From: JAHEEM01 sp036396795
Lineage (GTDB): Bacteria > Pseudomonadota > Gammaproteobacteria > Steroidobacterales > Rariloculaceae
DNA: 64,000 nucleotides
NCBI GenBank assembly: GCA_036396795.1
Contig: DASWKF010000094.1
Location: forward strand, 37,054-101,053
Direction: 5' to 3'
In this document: in pieces, positions 18,669 through 29,193 of the stretch
Position numbering within the stretch: position 1 is the stretch's first letter
How the letters are laid out: each line of letters begins with the position of its first letter
Position numbers and translations under genes: made by a program
Notes under the pieces: model-generated
Database searches by the model: none
Seen by the model: only the letters and a program-made list of their open reading frames with translations
Told to the model about the DNA's origin: nothing

Positions 18669-21256
18669 CTCCGCTCGCGGGCGTGCTCCGCGAGCTCCTG
18701 CAACAGCGCCCAGGCATCCCGCGGCGACAGGCCGTCGGCGTCCAGCGATGCCAGGCGCGCACGCAGCTCCTCGGCGACGGCGTCGCTTTCCGGCACTGCG
18801 CCGAAAGGCAAGCGTGCTTGCGGGCCGGCGCCGCGCAGGTCCTCGAGCTCGCGCTCGAGCTGGCCGAGGTAGCGGCGCGCCGCGTCGATGACGGCCTGCG
18901 GCACGCCGGCAAGCCTGGCGACGTGCAGGCCGTAGCTCTGATTCGCCGGGCCTTGCTTGACGCTGTGCAGGAAGATCAGCTCCTCGCCGTGCTCGGTAGC
19001 GTCGAGGTGCACGTTGGCCGTCGCCGGCAGCTCCTCGGCGAGGCCCGTGAGCTCGAAGTAGTGGGTCGCGAACAAGGTGAACGCGCGCGGCCCCTGAGCG
19101 ATGAAACGCGCCGCCGCCCAAGCCAGCGACAAGCCGTCGAAGGTGCTGGTGCCGCGGCCGATCTCGTCCATGATCACGAGGCTCGAATCGGTCGCGTTAT
19201 TCAGAATGTTTGCCGTCTCGGTCATCTCGACCATGAAGGTCGAGCGCCCGGCGGCGAGATCGTCGCCCGCGCCGATGCGCGTGAAGATCCGGTCGACCGG
19301 GCCGATCACGGCCGAGGCGGCCGGCACGAAGCTGCCGATGTGGGCGAGGATCACGATCAACGCTGTCTGGCGCATATAGGTCGACTTGCCGCCCATGTTC
19401 GGCCCGGTGATCACGAGCAGGCGGCGCTGATCGTCGAGCGTCAGATCGTTGGGCACGAACGGCGCCGAGCTCGCCTGCTCGACGCTCAGATGGCGGCCGT
19501 CCGCATAGCGGATCTCGGGGCGCTCGCTGAGCTTTGGACGCACGAGGCTCAAGCGCAGCGCCCGCTCCGCAAGATTGCCGAGCACGTCGACCTCGGCGAG
19601 CGCCGCCGCCGTGTGTTGCAGCGCCGCCAGCGACTCGTTGAGGCGATCGAGCAGCGCCTCGTAGAGCGCCCGCTCGCGCGCCAGCGCCCGCTCGCGCGCG
19701 CCGAGAACCTTGTCCTCGAATTCCTTGAGCTGCGGCGTCACGTAGCGCTCGGCGCTCTTCAAGGTCTGGCGGCGCACGTAGTCCGCCGGCGCCGCCTCGG
19801 CCTGCGCCCGCGAGATCTCGATGTAGTAGCCGTGCACGCGGTTGTAGCCCAGCCGCAAGCCGCTCAAGCCGGTGCGCTCGCGTTCCCGGGTCTCGAGCTC
19901 GTCGAGAAAACGCTTCGCGTCCTGGCTGATCGCGCGCAGCTCGTCGAGCTCGGCGTCGTGGCCGGCGGCGATCACGCCACCGTCGCGAATCGAGACCGGC
20001 GGCTCGGCGACGACGGCCCGCTCGAGCAGCGCCTGCTCCTGCGCGTGCGGGCCGATGCACAGACAGAGCTCCTCGAGCCGCGGCACGCCCGCAAGCGCAT
20101 CCAAGGCACCGCGTATCGCCGGCAGCCTGGCGAGGGCTTCGCGCAGCCTCGAGAGGTCGCGCGGCCTCGCCGAGCGCAGCGCGACGCGCGCGAGTATGCG
20201 CTCGAGGTCGCCGATCTCGTCGAGCTCGGCGCGAAGCTCCGATGGTCTCGCCTGCGTCAACGCCGCCACCGCGTCCTGGCGCGCGTGCAACACGCTGCGG
20301 TCGCGAATCGGCTGATTGAGCCAGTGCCGTAGCAGCCGGCTGCCCATCGGTGTCGCGCAGCGGTCCATGAGCCCCGCGAGCGTGAACTCATCGCGCTTGC
20401 CCAGGCTCGTCTCGAGCTCGAGGTTGCGCCGCGTCGCTGCGTCCATGATCAGGGTGCTCTCGAGGCGCTGGCGCGTGAGCCCGCGAACGTGCGGCACCGC
20501 GGCGAGCTGCGTGTCCTTGAGGTATTGCAGCAGCGCGCCCGCGGCCGCCACGCCCAAGGGCGCGTCCTCGACGTCGAAGCCCGAAAGATCGCGTGTGGCG
20601 AATTGGCGGCAGAGGTGCTCGCGCCCGGTATCGCTACGGAAATGCCAGCTGGGTCGTTCGCGCAGCCGCGCGCGCCCGGCGAGGCCTTCGGGCCGCTCGC
20701 CGTCCTCGGCGACGAGAAGCTCGGCGGGCCTGAGCCGCTCGAGCTCGGCATTGAGCGCCTCGGCATTCTCGAGCGCGGTGACCCAGAAGCGCCCGCTCGC
20801 CAGATCCAGCCAGGCGAGACCGTAGCTCGGCGGGCTCTGTGGCGCGCCCACGGCGAGGGCGGCGAGATAGCTCGAGCGCTTGGCGTCGAGCAGGGCCTCG
20901 TCGGTCAGGGTGCCGGGCGTGACGACCCGAACGACCCGGCGCTCCACCGGCCCCTTGGCGGCACGCGGATCGCCGATCTGCTCGCAGATCGCCACCGATT
21001 CGCCGAGCCGCACCAGGCGCGCGAGGTAGTTGTCGACGGAGTGCGCCGGCACGCCGGCCATCGGAATCGGCTGGCCGGCCGACTCGCCGCGGGTCGTCAG
21101 GGCGATGTCGATGAGCTTGGCGGCGCGGCGCGCGTCGTCGTAGAAGAGCTCGTAGAAATCCCCCATGCGATAGAGCAGCAGCGTGTCCGGGAACCCGGCC
21201 TTGAGGCTCAGGTACTGCTGCATCATCGGCGTATGGGCTTTGGTCGCGGCGTTCAT
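18665..21256 (-). CDS. mutS: DNA mismatch repair protein MutS
   Basis: Mismatch-recognition ATPase that starts MutHL-dependent repair. The 863-residue product begins near the mismatch-binding motif, with LYRMGDFYELF at about 30-40 supplying the Phe-x-Glu wedge. It has connector, lever and clamp domains, Walker A GPNMGGKST from residue 618 and a signature region DEIGRGTSTFDGLSLA. The ATG at 21256 fits. It stands alone on the minus strand between an alpha/beta hydrolase and a divergent glycosyltransferase. Confidence 0.97.
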   Translation of the reverse strand: MNAATKAHTPMMQQYLSLKAGFPDTLLLYRMGDFYELFYDDARRAAKLIDIALTTRGESAGQPIPMAGVPAHSVDNYLARLVRLGESVAICEQIGDPRAAKGPVERRVVRVVTPGTLTDEALLDAKRSSYLAALAVGAPQSPPSYGLAWLDLASGRFWVTALENAEALNAELERLRPAELLVAEDGERPEGLAGRARLRERPSWHFRSDTGREHLCRQFATRDLSGFDVEDAPLGVAAAGALLQYLKDTQLAAVPHVRGLTRQRLESTLIMDAATRRNLELETSLGKRDEFTLAGLMDRCATPMGSRLLRHWLNQPIRDRSVLHARQDAVAALTQARPSELRAELDEIGDLERILARVALRSARPRDLSRLREALARLPAIRGALDALAGVPRLEELCLCIGPHAQEQALLERAVVAEPPVSIRDGGVIAAGHDAELDELRAISQDAKRFLDELETRERERTGLSGLRLGYNRVHGYYIEISRAQAEAAPADYVRRQTLKSAERYVTPQLKEFEDKVLGARERALARERALYEALLDRLNESLAALQHTAAALAEVDVLGNLAERALRLSLVRPKLSERPEIRYADGRHLSVEQASSAPFVPNDLTLDDQRRLLVITGPNMGGKSTYMRQTALIVILAHIGSFVPAASAVIGPVDRIFTRIGAGDDLAAGRSTFMVEMTETANILNNATDSSLVIMDEIGRGTSTFDGLSLAWAAARFIAQGPRAFTLFATHYFELTGLAEELPATANVHLDATEHGEELIFLHSVKQGPANQSYGLHVARLAGVPQAVIDAARRYLGQLERELEDLRGAGPQARLPFGAVPESDAVAEELRARLASLDADGLSPRDAWALLQELAEHARERS

Positions 21257-21297
21257 CGGCAGACCGCTATTGTAAGCGCGCGGGTTAAGATCGGCGC

Positions 21298-22395
21298 ATG
21301 CGCGTTGTCCATCTCGAAGCCGGCATGCAGCTCTTCGGCGGCGTGCGGCAGCTACGCTATCTCGTCCAGGGCCTCGGGCGCCTCGGCGTCGACAACGTGC
21401 TGCTCTGCCCCCGGGGCAGCGCGATCGCGGGCTCGGGAACGCCGGCCGAGGTCATCGAGCTTGCGATGCGCGGCGATCTCGATTTCGGAATGCGCCGCCG
21501 GATCGCCGAGGTGCTGCGCGCCGTGCGGCCGGATCTCCTGCACGTGCATTCACGCCGCGGCGCGGACCTCTACGGCGGCTTCGCCGCGCGTCGCGCCGGC
21601 GTCGCCGCGGTGCTGACGCGCCGGGTCGAGAGCGTCGAGCCCGGCCCCTGGGCACGCTTCAAGTACGCCGCTTACGATCGCGTCATCGCGATCTCAAGGG
21701 CGATTCGCGCGCAACTCGTCGACGACGTCGGGCTTGCGCCCGGCCGGGTCGCGCTCGTGCCCAGTGCCGTGGACACCGAGCTGTTTCATCCCACCGGCAC
21801 GCGCGGGCGCTTGACGGACGCCTTCGGCCTGCCGGCGGACGCGCGCGTGCTCGGCTGCATCGCGCAGCTGATCCCGCGCAAGGGGCATGAGCTCCTATTG
21901 CGCAGCTTCGCGCGCCTGGCGGCGCGCTTTCGGCGCTTGCATCTGGTGTGCTTCGGCGAGGGCGGCTTGCGCGCGACGCTCCAGCGCCGCATCGAAACCT
22001 TGGGCCTGAGCTCGCAGGTCAGGCTCGCGGGCTTCAGAACGGACATCGCCGAGCTGATTCCTGAGCTCGATCTGCTGGTGCATCCGGCCGAGCGCGAGGG
22101 GCTCGGCGTGGCGGTGCTCGAGGCCATGGCTGCCTGTGTGCCGGTCGTCGCCTGCAGCGTCGGCGGCGTCGTCGACCTCATCGAGGACGGGGTGACCGGC
22201 TTGCTCGTGCGCCCGGGCGACGAGCTCGGCCTCACCGATGCGATCCAACGCGCGCTCACCGACTCGGCGCTGCGGACCCGTCTTGCGGACCGCGCGCGGC
22301 GAGTGGCCGAGACGGAGTTTTCGGTCGCGCGCATGGTAGAAGCTAATCTCGAGATCTATCGACAGGTGCGACGGGAACATGGCCGAAACCGATGA
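21298..22395 (+). CDS. Glycosyltransferase family 4
   Basis: Retaining GT-B glycosyltransferase of 365 residues. The N-terminal acceptor domain opens MRVVHLEAGMQLFGGVRQLRYL, and the C-terminal donor domain includes GCIAQLIPRKGHELL and the E-x7-E motif in VLEAMAACVPVVAC. Family members add sugars during lipopolysaccharide or polysaccharide assembly. No polysaccharide cluster surrounds it, so the acceptor is unknown. It overlaps pncC by 17 bases. Confidence 0.85.
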   Translation: MRVVHLEAGMQLFGGVRQLRYLVQGLGRLGVDNVLLCPRGSAIAGSGTPAEVIELAMRGDLDFGMRRRIAEVLRAVRPDLLHVHSRRGADLYGGFAARRAGVAAVLTRRVESVEPGPWARFKYAAYDRVIAISRAIRAQLVDDVGLAPGRVALVPSAVDTELFHPTGTRGRLTDAFGLPADARVLGCIAQLIPRKGHELLLRSFARLAARFRRLHLVCFGEGGLRATLQRRIETLGLSSQVRLAGFRTDIAELIPELDLLVHPAEREGLGVAVLEAMAACVPVVACSVGGVVDLIEDGVTGLLVRPGDELGLTDAIQRALTDSALRTRLADRARRVAETEFSVARMVEANLEIYRQVRREHGRNR

Positions 22396-22882
22396 GGCGC
22401 TGGCGGCGCTCGCGCGCGAGCTCGGCGGCGCCTTGAGGAAGGCGGGCGTCAAGGTCGCGACCGCGGAGTCCTGCACGGGCGGCTGGCTCGCCAAGAGCAT
22501 CACCGACGTCGCCGGCAGCTCGGCGTGGTTCGGCTGGGGCGTCGTCAGCTATTCGAACGCGGCCAAGGCGAGCCTGCTGGGGGTGCCCGAGACGCTGCTG
22601 GCGGCGCACGGCGCGGTCAGCGAGCCGGTGGTCAAGGCAATGGCGGAAGCCGCGCGACGCAGCGGCGGCGCCGACCTCGGCGTCGGCATCAGCGGCATCG
22701 CCGGGCCCGACGGCGCGACCCCCGGCAAGCCCGTCGGCACGGTCTGGGTCGCTTGGGCGAGCGGTGACGGCACTCGGGCCGAGCATCGCCTGTTCGCGGG
22801 CGACCGCGACGCCGTGCGCCGGCAGAGCGTCGCGCTGGCGCTCTGTGGGCTCTTGGCCGAGCTCGACCGGCGCCCGGCTTGA
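22379..22882 (+). CDS. pncC: Nicotinamide-nucleotide amidohydrolase (CinA C-terminal domain)
   Basis: Deamidates nicotinamide mononucleotide to nicotinate mononucleotide in pyridine-nucleotide recycling. The 167-residue, single-domain protein has TAESCTGGWLAKSITDVAGSS (about 24-44) and GVGISGIAGPDGATPGKPVGTVW, the CinA/PncC signature. The N-terminal domain of full CinA is absent, as in most gammaproteobacteria. Together with upstream nadE it gives the window two NAD-cycle genes. Confidence 0.92.
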   Translation: MAETDEALAALARELGGALRKAGVKVATAESCTGGWLAKSITDVAGSSAWFGWGVVSYSNAAKASLLGVPETLLAAHGAVSEPVVKAMAEAARRSGGADLGVGISGIAGPDGATPGKPVGTVWVAWASGDGTRAEHRLFAGDRDAVRRQSVALALCGLLAELDRRPA

Positions 22883-23430
22883 CGGCGCCGGTTTCGGCAG
22901 CGCAGGCCGGAGGCCCGGCGCCGCGCCGGCGGGTGTTCTTCGCGCTCTGGCCGGACGCGGCGACGCGCAAGGCGATCGTGCGTGCGAGCCGCCAGGCGGT
23001 GCGCCGCAGCGGCGGGCGGGCGGTGCCGGAGGCGAATCTGCACATCACGCTCGCGTTCCTCGGCCCGATCACGCCCGAGGATCTCGATCGCGTGCTGGCG
23101 ATCGAGCCGCCGCCTTGCCGACCCTTCGGGCTCAGGCTCGAGCGCCTCGGCTTCTGGGACGGCTCGCGCGTGCTTTGGATCGGCCCGGCGGAGACCCCGC
23201 CGGCGTTGCTCGAGTTCGAGCAAGCGCTTTGGGACGGGCTCGTGGCGCTCGGCTTTACGCGCGAGCGGCGCATTTACCAGCCGCACCTGACGGTGGCGCG
23301 CAAGGCGCAGGCGGCGCGCGGCGAGGTGACGGCCGTGACCTGGCCGGTGTCGGGCATCGCGCTGGTCGAGTCGCGGCCGAGCCCGCGCAGCGCGCGCTAC
23401 GAGGTGCTGCGCGAGTGGGCTTTCGCGTGA
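22879..23430 (+). CDS. thpR: RNA 2',3'-cyclic phosphodiesterase (2H family)
   Basis: 2H phosphoesterase of 183 residues with both catalytic motifs visible: HITL at His55 and HLTV at His136. Members hydrolyse 2',3'-cyclic phosphate ends of RNA and were first named 2'-5' RNA ligases. The start is a TTG overlapping the pncC stop (TTGA). An alternative GTG at 22933 would begin right at the domain (VFFALWPD). It often neighbours pncC and recA in gammaproteobacteria. Confidence 0.88.
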   Translation: MTAPVSAAQAGGPAPRRRVFFALWPDAATRKAIVRASRQAVRRSGGRAVPEANLHITLAFLGPITPEDLDRVLAIEPPPCRPFGLRLERLGFWDGSRVLWIGPAETPPALLEFEQALWDGLVALGFTRERRIYQPHLTVARKAQAARGEVTAVTWPVSGIALVESRPSPRSARYEVLREWAFA

Positions 23431-23437
23431 GGCTGTC

Positions 23438-23620
23438 GGAAGACGCGGGAGCGGCGATATAGGCCCTCTCGGTCAGAGTTTCACATTCCCTCGAGGACCT
23501 ATATCCCCGCTCCCGCGTCCTCCGGGTCGCCGTGGCGTTTGGGGCGTGAAGGCGGCGCCATGGGTGCTCGAAGGAATGTGAAACTCTGACTGAGAGCGCC
23601 CATGGCGCCGCCTTTACGCC
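23438..23620. repeat. Paired stem-loops with complementary loops upstream of recA
   Basis: Two long hairpins lie side by side. The first has 30-base arms at 23438-23467 and 23494-23523 (3 mismatches) around a 26-base loop. The second has 27-base arms at 23543-23569 and 23594-23620 (2 mismatches) around a 24-base loop. The arms are unrelated, but the loops are inverted copies: 18 bases at 23472-23489 are exactly complementary to 23573-23590, and similarity extends to about 32 bases with 4 differences. There is no open frame and no T-run, so they are not simple terminators. The block fills the thpR-recA gap and ends 114 bases before the recA start. It resembles an inverted pair of REP/MITE-like elements or a structured leader RNA. 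Confidence 0.85.
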
Positions 23621-23734
23621 GCGCGGAGTAATTCTCGGTCGAGCGGCGAAAAAGCAGCGATGTTCCGGCTCCGAATCTGTGGAATAATCGAGCGCACATC
23701 TTTCTTCGTAGCACTCATAGCCCGGGACACACAT

Positions 23735-24758
<1,024 letters not shown>

Positions 24759-24781
<23 letters not shown>

Positions 24782-25247
24782 TCCGGACGCGGATCCGGCC
24801 GACGCCGAGCGGCGTTGCCGCCGGCAGGCCATGGACTTGCTGGCGAGGCGCGAGCACAGCCGGCTCGAGCTCGAGCGCAAGCTCGCTACCGGCGGCTTCG
24901 AGCCGCTCCTGATAGCGGCCGTGCTCGACGGCTTGCAGCGGGACCGCCTGTTGGAGGAAAGCCGCTACCTCGAGAGCTTCATCCGCGCGCATGCGCGCAA
25001 GGGCAAGGGCCCGGCGCGCATCCGCCTCGAGCTCAAGGAGCGCGGCGTCGCCGACGGCCCGATCCGCGACGCGCTGGCGCTCGCCGGCTTCGACTGGGTG
25101 GCGCTCGCGGCCGAGGCCCGGGCGAAACGCTTCGGAATGGTTCGGCCGAAAGACTTCAAGGAACGTGCGCGGCAGGCGAGATTCCTGCAATACCGGGGCT
25201 TTACGACCGATCAAATCAATGCGGCACTGGATCTTGCGGCCGATTAG
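24759..25247 (+). CDS. recX: RecA regulator RecX
   Basis: Three-helix-repeat protein that caps or inhibits RecA filaments. From the GTG at 24759 it has 162 residues, close to E. coli RecX. Conserved segments are LARREHSRLELERKL, ESRYLESFIRAHARKGKGPARIRLELKERG and the C-terminal RFLQYRGFTTDQI. The GTG lies 23 bases inside recA; ATG 24831 is an alternative that would remove 24 N-terminal residues. Confidence 0.92.
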
Positions 25248-25298
25248 CATTAGCGTGCGTTCCCCGACGCCGGGGGCACCCGCGAGAGCCGTAGTCCA

Positions 25299-27905
25299 GT
25301 GAACCGCACCAGCAACGAGCTGCGCCGAGCCTTTCTCGACTTCTTCGCCGCGCGCGACCACGAAATCGTGCCGGGCTCGTCGCTGGTGCCCCACGACGAT
25401 CCGACGCTGCTGTTCACCAACGCCGGCATGGTGCAGTTCAAGGACGCCTTTCTCGGCCGCGAGCAGCGCAAGCTGCCGCGCGCGGCGAGCGCGCAACGCT
25501 GTGTGCGCGCCGGCGGCAAGCACAACGATCTCGAGAACGTCGGCTACACCGCGCGCCATCACACTTTGTTCGAGATGCTCGGCAATTTCAGCTTCGGCGA
25601 TTATTTCAAGCACGAAGCGATTCACTACGCCTGGGAATTCGTCACCCGCGTGCTCGAGCTCCCGCCCGAGCGGCTCTGGTGCACGGTGTTCGAGGACGAC
25701 GAGCTCGCCGCGCGCATTTGGCTCGAGGACATCGGCATCGATCCGAAGCGCTTCCGCCGGTTGGGGCTCGAGGACAACTTCTGGGCGATGGGCGACACGG
25801 GGCCTTGCGGTCCTTGCAGCGAGATTTTTTACGACCACGGGCCGCAGATCGCCGGCGGCCCGCCCGGCTCGCCCGAGGAGGACGGCGACCGTTACGTCGA
25901 GATCTGGAATCTCGTGTTCATGCAGTTCGAGCGCGACGCCGAAGGCACGCTCGCGCCTCTGCCCAAGCCCTCCGTCGACACCGGCATGGGGCTCGAGCGG
26001 CTCGCCGCGGTGATGCAGGGCGTCCATTCCAACTACGAGACCGACCTCTTCGCCGCGCTCATCGAGGACGCGATGGAGCTCACGCGCACGCCGGACGCGG
26101 CAAGCAAGTCCCTGCGCGTGATCGCCGATCACATCCGCGCCTGTTCGTTTCTGATCGCCGACGGCGTGCTGCCGGGCAACGAGGGCCGCGGCTACGTCCT
26201 GCGCCGCATCATCCGCCGCGCCGTTCGGCACGGCTACAAGCTCGGCACCGAGGAGCCGTTCTTCCACCGGCTCGTCGCCTCCCTCGAGGCGCAGATGGGC
26301 GGGGCGTATCCCGAGCTCAAGGTGCAGCGCACGCACGTCGAGCGGGTGCTGCGGCAGGAAGAGGAGCGCTTCGCCGAGACGCTGTCGCACGGGATGGGGA
26401 TACTCGAGGAAGCCATCGCAGCGCTTCCGGCAGGCGCGCGCATCCCGGGAGAGACGGTGTTCAAGCTCTACGACACTTTCGGTTTCCCCGAGGACCTGAC
26501 GGCCGACATCGCCCGCGAGCGGGGCCTTACGATCGACCACGCCGGCTTCGAGCAGGCGATGGACGCGCAGCGCGAGCGCGCGCGCAAGGCGAGCCGCTTT
26601 GCCGTCGGCGACAGCAAGCTGCCGCAAGTCGACGCGGCGACGAGCTTCGTCGGCTACGAGACGCTCGAAGCGGCGGCGATGGTCGTCGCGCTCTACGCCG
26701 GCAGCGAGCCGGTCGACTCGCTCGAGACGGGCGAGAACGGCATCGTGGTGCTCGACGCCACGCCCTTCTACGCCGAGAGCGGCGGGCAGGTCGGCGACAG
26801 CGGCGCGCTCGTGTCTCAAACCGCCGAGTTTCAGGTCGAGGACACGCAGAAGCTCAAGCTCGCGCACGGGCATATCGGCCGCGTGCGACGCGGCCGGCTC
26901 ACCGTCGGCGATCGCGTGCAAGCCCGCGTCGATGCGCCGCGCCGCGAGGCGATCGTGCTGCATCACTCGGCGACACATCTGCTGCACGCGGCGCTGCGCA
27001 AAGTGCTCGGACCTCACGTGCAGCAGAAAGGCTCGCTGGTCGCGCCGGACCGCCTGCGTTTCGACTTCTCGCACTACCAGGCCGTGAGCCCGGCCGAGCT
27101 CGAAACCGTCGAGCGGCTCGTGAACGCGCAGATCCGCGGCAACGCCGCGGCCGAGATCCGCGAGATGCCCTACAGCCAAGCGATCGCCGCCGGCGCGCTG
27201 GCGTTCTTCGGCGATAAGTACGCGGACGAGGTGCGCGTGCTCAAGCTCGGCCCGCTCTCGACGGAGCTTTGCGGCGGCACCCACGTGAGTCGCACCGGCG
27301 ACATCGGCGGCTTCAAGATCACCTCCGAGAGCGGCATTGCAGCCGGCGTCAGGCGCATCGAAGCGGTGACCGGCGCGGTCGCCGAGGCCTGGCTCGGCGC
27401 CAACCAGCAGCGGCTGCAAGACGTCGCCGCCCTGCTCAAGAGCGCGCCTGAGGAGGTTGTCGACAAGGTCGGCCAGCTACTCGAGCGCCAGCGCGGCCTC
27501 GAGCGCGAGCTCGAGGGCCTCAGAGGCCGACTCGCCTCGGGCGACGGCCGCGACCTGCTCGAGCGCGCCGTGGAGGTCAAAGGCGTCAAAGTGCTCGCCG
27601 CGCGGCTCGACGGTGCCGATTCCAAGGCGCTCAGGACCGCCGCCGATCAGCTCAAGGACCGTCTCGGCTCGGGAGTGGTCGTGCTCGGCGCGGTCGAGGC
27701 CGGCAAGGTGCGCCTCGTCGCCGGCGTGACCGCGGATCTGACGGCGACCCTCAAGGCCGGCGAGCTCATCCGGCCGGTCGCCGAGCACGTCGGCGGCCGC
27801 GGCGGCGGCAGGGCGGATTTCGCCCAGGCCGGCGGCAACGAGCCCGAGAAGCTCGACGCGGCGCTGGCGCTGGTCCCCGGCCAGGTGGCCGCGGCCCTAC
27901 CCTGA
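25299..27905 (+). CDS. alaS: Alanyl-tRNA synthetase
   Basis: Class II synthetase of 868 residues with built-in editing. It has an N-terminal catalytic domain (TNAGMVQFKDAFLG; GDTGPCGPCSEIFYDHG), an editing domain with the zinc-binding HHSATHLLH and CGGTHVSRTGD motifs, and a C-Ala domain ending GGRGGGRADFAQAGG. The start is a GTG at 25299 giving MNRTSNELRRAFLDFF. It stands downstream of recX and upstream of csrA, as in E. coli. Confidence 0.97.
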   Translation: MNRTSNELRRAFLDFFAARDHEIVPGSSLVPHDDPTLLFTNAGMVQFKDAFLGREQRKLPRAASAQRCVRAGGKHNDLENVGYTARHHTLFEMLGNFSFGDYFKHEAIHYAWEFVTRVLELPPERLWCTVFEDDELAARIWLEDIGIDPKRFRRLGLEDNFWAMGDTGPCGPCSEIFYDHGPQIAGGPPGSPEEDGDRYVEIWNLVFMQFERDAEGTLAPLPKPSVDTGMGLERLAAVMQGVHSNYETDLFAALIEDAMELTRTPDAASKSLRVIADHIRACSFLIADGVLPGNEGRGYVLRRIIRRAVRHGYKLGTEEPFFHRLVASLEAQMGGAYPELKVQRTHVERVLRQEEERFAETLSHGMGILEEAIAALPAGARIPGETVFKLYDTFGFPEDLTADIARERGLTIDHAGFEQAMDAQRERARKASRFAVGDSKLPQVDAATSFVGYETLEAAAMVVALYAGSEPVDSLETGENGIVVLDATPFYAESGGQVGDSGALVSQTAEFQVEDTQKLKLAHGHIGRVRRGRLTVGDRVQARVDAPRREAIVLHHSATHLLHAALRKVLGPHVQQKGSLVAPDRLRFDFSHYQAVSPAELETVERLVNAQIRGNAAAEIREMPYSQAIAAGALAFFGDKYADEVRVLKLGPLSTELCGGTHVSRTGDIGGFKITSESGIAAGVRRIEAVTGAVAEAWLGANQQRLQDVAALLKSAPEEVVDKVGQLLERQRGLERELEGLRGRLASGDGRDLLERAVEVKGVKVLAARLDGADSKALRTAADQLKDRLGSGVVVLGAVEAGKVRLVAGVTADLTATLKAGELIRPVAEHVGGRGGGRADFAQAGGNEPEKLDAALALVPGQVAAALP

Positions 27906-27931
27906 GCTCTGGAGTCGATCCGAACAAGTCG

Positions 27932-27959
27932 TTGCCCCCGGGGCAAAATGGATTAACAT
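27932..27959 (+). promoter_or_regulatory. Candidate csrA promoter overlapping a palindrome
   Basis: TTGCCC (27932-27937), a 16-base spacer and TAACAT (27954-27959) could form a promoter in the 280-base alaS-csrA gap. The -35 region lies inside a perfect odd palindrome (27932-27946, 7-base arms), a possible operator. The rest of the gap, to the AAGGAG site before csrA, shows no open frame. Confidence 0.4.
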
Positions 27960-28185
27960 AGGTCCACCGGAGCGTTGCGTGCAGCGTTCCGGTCACAAGG
28001 GGGGCCGGCCGCAACTTAACAAGACCAAGGCCGGCCAAGCCCGGACGCTCCTGAGCTTCGCAGCTCGCTGCGGGCCTGATTCTAAAGCTCCGGTGCCGAA
28101 GGGCGGTCACGAGCGCTTCAGCGAACAAGCCGCGCGGGACGACGTGGCGGGCGCTCGGTGACGACGACCGAGAAGGAGTTTGGCT

Positions 28186-28398
28186 ATGCTGATCTTGACC
28201 CGGCGGGTGGGGGAGACGGTGGTGATTGGCGACGACGTCACCGTGACTGTTCTTGGCGTAAAAGGCAATCAGGTGCGTTTGGGTGTGAACGCGCCGAAGC
28301 AAGTCGCCGTGCATCGCGAGGAAATCTACGAGCGCATCAGGCGCGAGCAAGCCCACGAAGAAGCCGCGCCGGCGCAAGCCGTAGGCGCCGGCCGCTAA
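28186..28398 (+). CDS. csrA: Carbon storage regulator CsrA (RsmA)
   Basis: Dimeric RNA-binding protein that represses or stabilises mRNAs at GGA motifs and controls motility, biofilm and carbon flux. The 70-residue product begins MLILTRRVGETVVIGD and contains VRLGVNAPKQVAVHREEIYERI, both universally conserved. An AAGGAG ribosome-binding site lies 7 bases before the ATG. The alaS-csrA-tRNA-Ser order matches E. coli. Confidence 0.97.
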   Translation: MLILTRRVGETVVIGDDVTVTVLGVKGNQVRLGVNAPKQVAVHREEIYERIRREQAHEEAAPAQAVGAGR

Positions 28399-28509
28399 CG
28401 GCTCGAGCGCCAGCGACAACGCACTCGTCGCATTCGTGCTCAAAGCATGGGACCCGGCGCGCCGCGCGCTCGCCTGGCTGCGGTTTGCTCGTTAGAATCA
28501 AGATTGCGC

Positions 28510-28602
28510 GGAGAGGTGGCTGAGTGGTCGAAAGCGCTCCCCTGCTAAGGGAGTAAGGGCACAAAACGCCCTTCGAGGGTTCGAATCCCTCCCTCTCCGC
28601 CA
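28510..28602 (+). tRNA. tRNA-Ser (anticodon GCU)
   Basis: The sequence folds as a class II tRNA: acceptor GGAGAGG paired with CCTCTCC, anticodon stem CTCCC/GGGAG around loop CTGCTAA (GCT at 28544-28546), a long variable arm (AGGGC...GCCCT), T-loop TTCGAAT, discriminator G and an encoded CCA. A TAGAAT -10-like element lies 11 bases upstream. The 3' end from 28574 serves as the left attachment site of the island that follows. Confidence 0.97.
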
Positions 28603-29193
28603 TACTGCCTTATTAGTCAGTATGTTACCTGACATGTGCCGGGTCTGTCCCACATCAAGTCCCACAAACATTCGAAGAGACGATCGGTACATTTGCCTAC
28701 CTTTCGGCGCGATGCGGTCAAGGCCCTGCGGACTGCCGCTGGAAAAATAACTTCCCTTCGTCGGTTGCCGCTTTCGAAACGACGATCGCGCGCGACGTTG
28801 CCGAGAGAAGCCATCGGATCATCCGTACCGTTCGCTACATGGAATTGTCAGCCGATCGATTCGCCATCCGCTGGATCTACGACTCCAGTCTTCTCTGGTA
28901 TTCGCGCCCCAGGTGACGTGCCACCGGTCGTTTGCAACCAAACGGTCAATCAGCAGGGTATCGCGACCGGCCGTCTCGGAGTACCCCGGTCACTGGAACG
29001 ACCAAACGAGCTGAAACCGTGCGTCGGAACTCGGCCAGCTGCGGCCCTTATTCGACTTGCCGAGGACTGCTACGAAGCCGTCCGTGTAGCGGGAGCCTTG
29101 AACGGCTTGCAATGCGCGCTCCTACGAGTGCCCCGACCGGTTCTGAGGCCGGGCAATGCCGAAGGCAGCTGGTGAGCTAGCGTCCGTCCCTGC
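28603..29193. other. 591-base stretch without a convincing gene
   Basis: The left end of the island, where an integrase gene would usually sit. One frame is open at 28636-29175 on the plus strand (179 codons), but the product has no recognisable domain and no ribosome-binding site. It may be decayed island DNA. No tRNA, repeat or terminator was identified in it. Confidence 0.6.

Noticed and set aside
23677..23692. Possible LexA box CTGT-N8-CGAG upstream of recA.
   Set aside because: Only the left half matches CTGT-N8-ACAG; the right half has two mismatches, so it cannot be called.
28636..29175. 179-codon plus-strand frame at the island's left end.
   Set aside because: No ribosome-binding site, no recognisable domain, composition unlike a protein; more likely decayed DNA.
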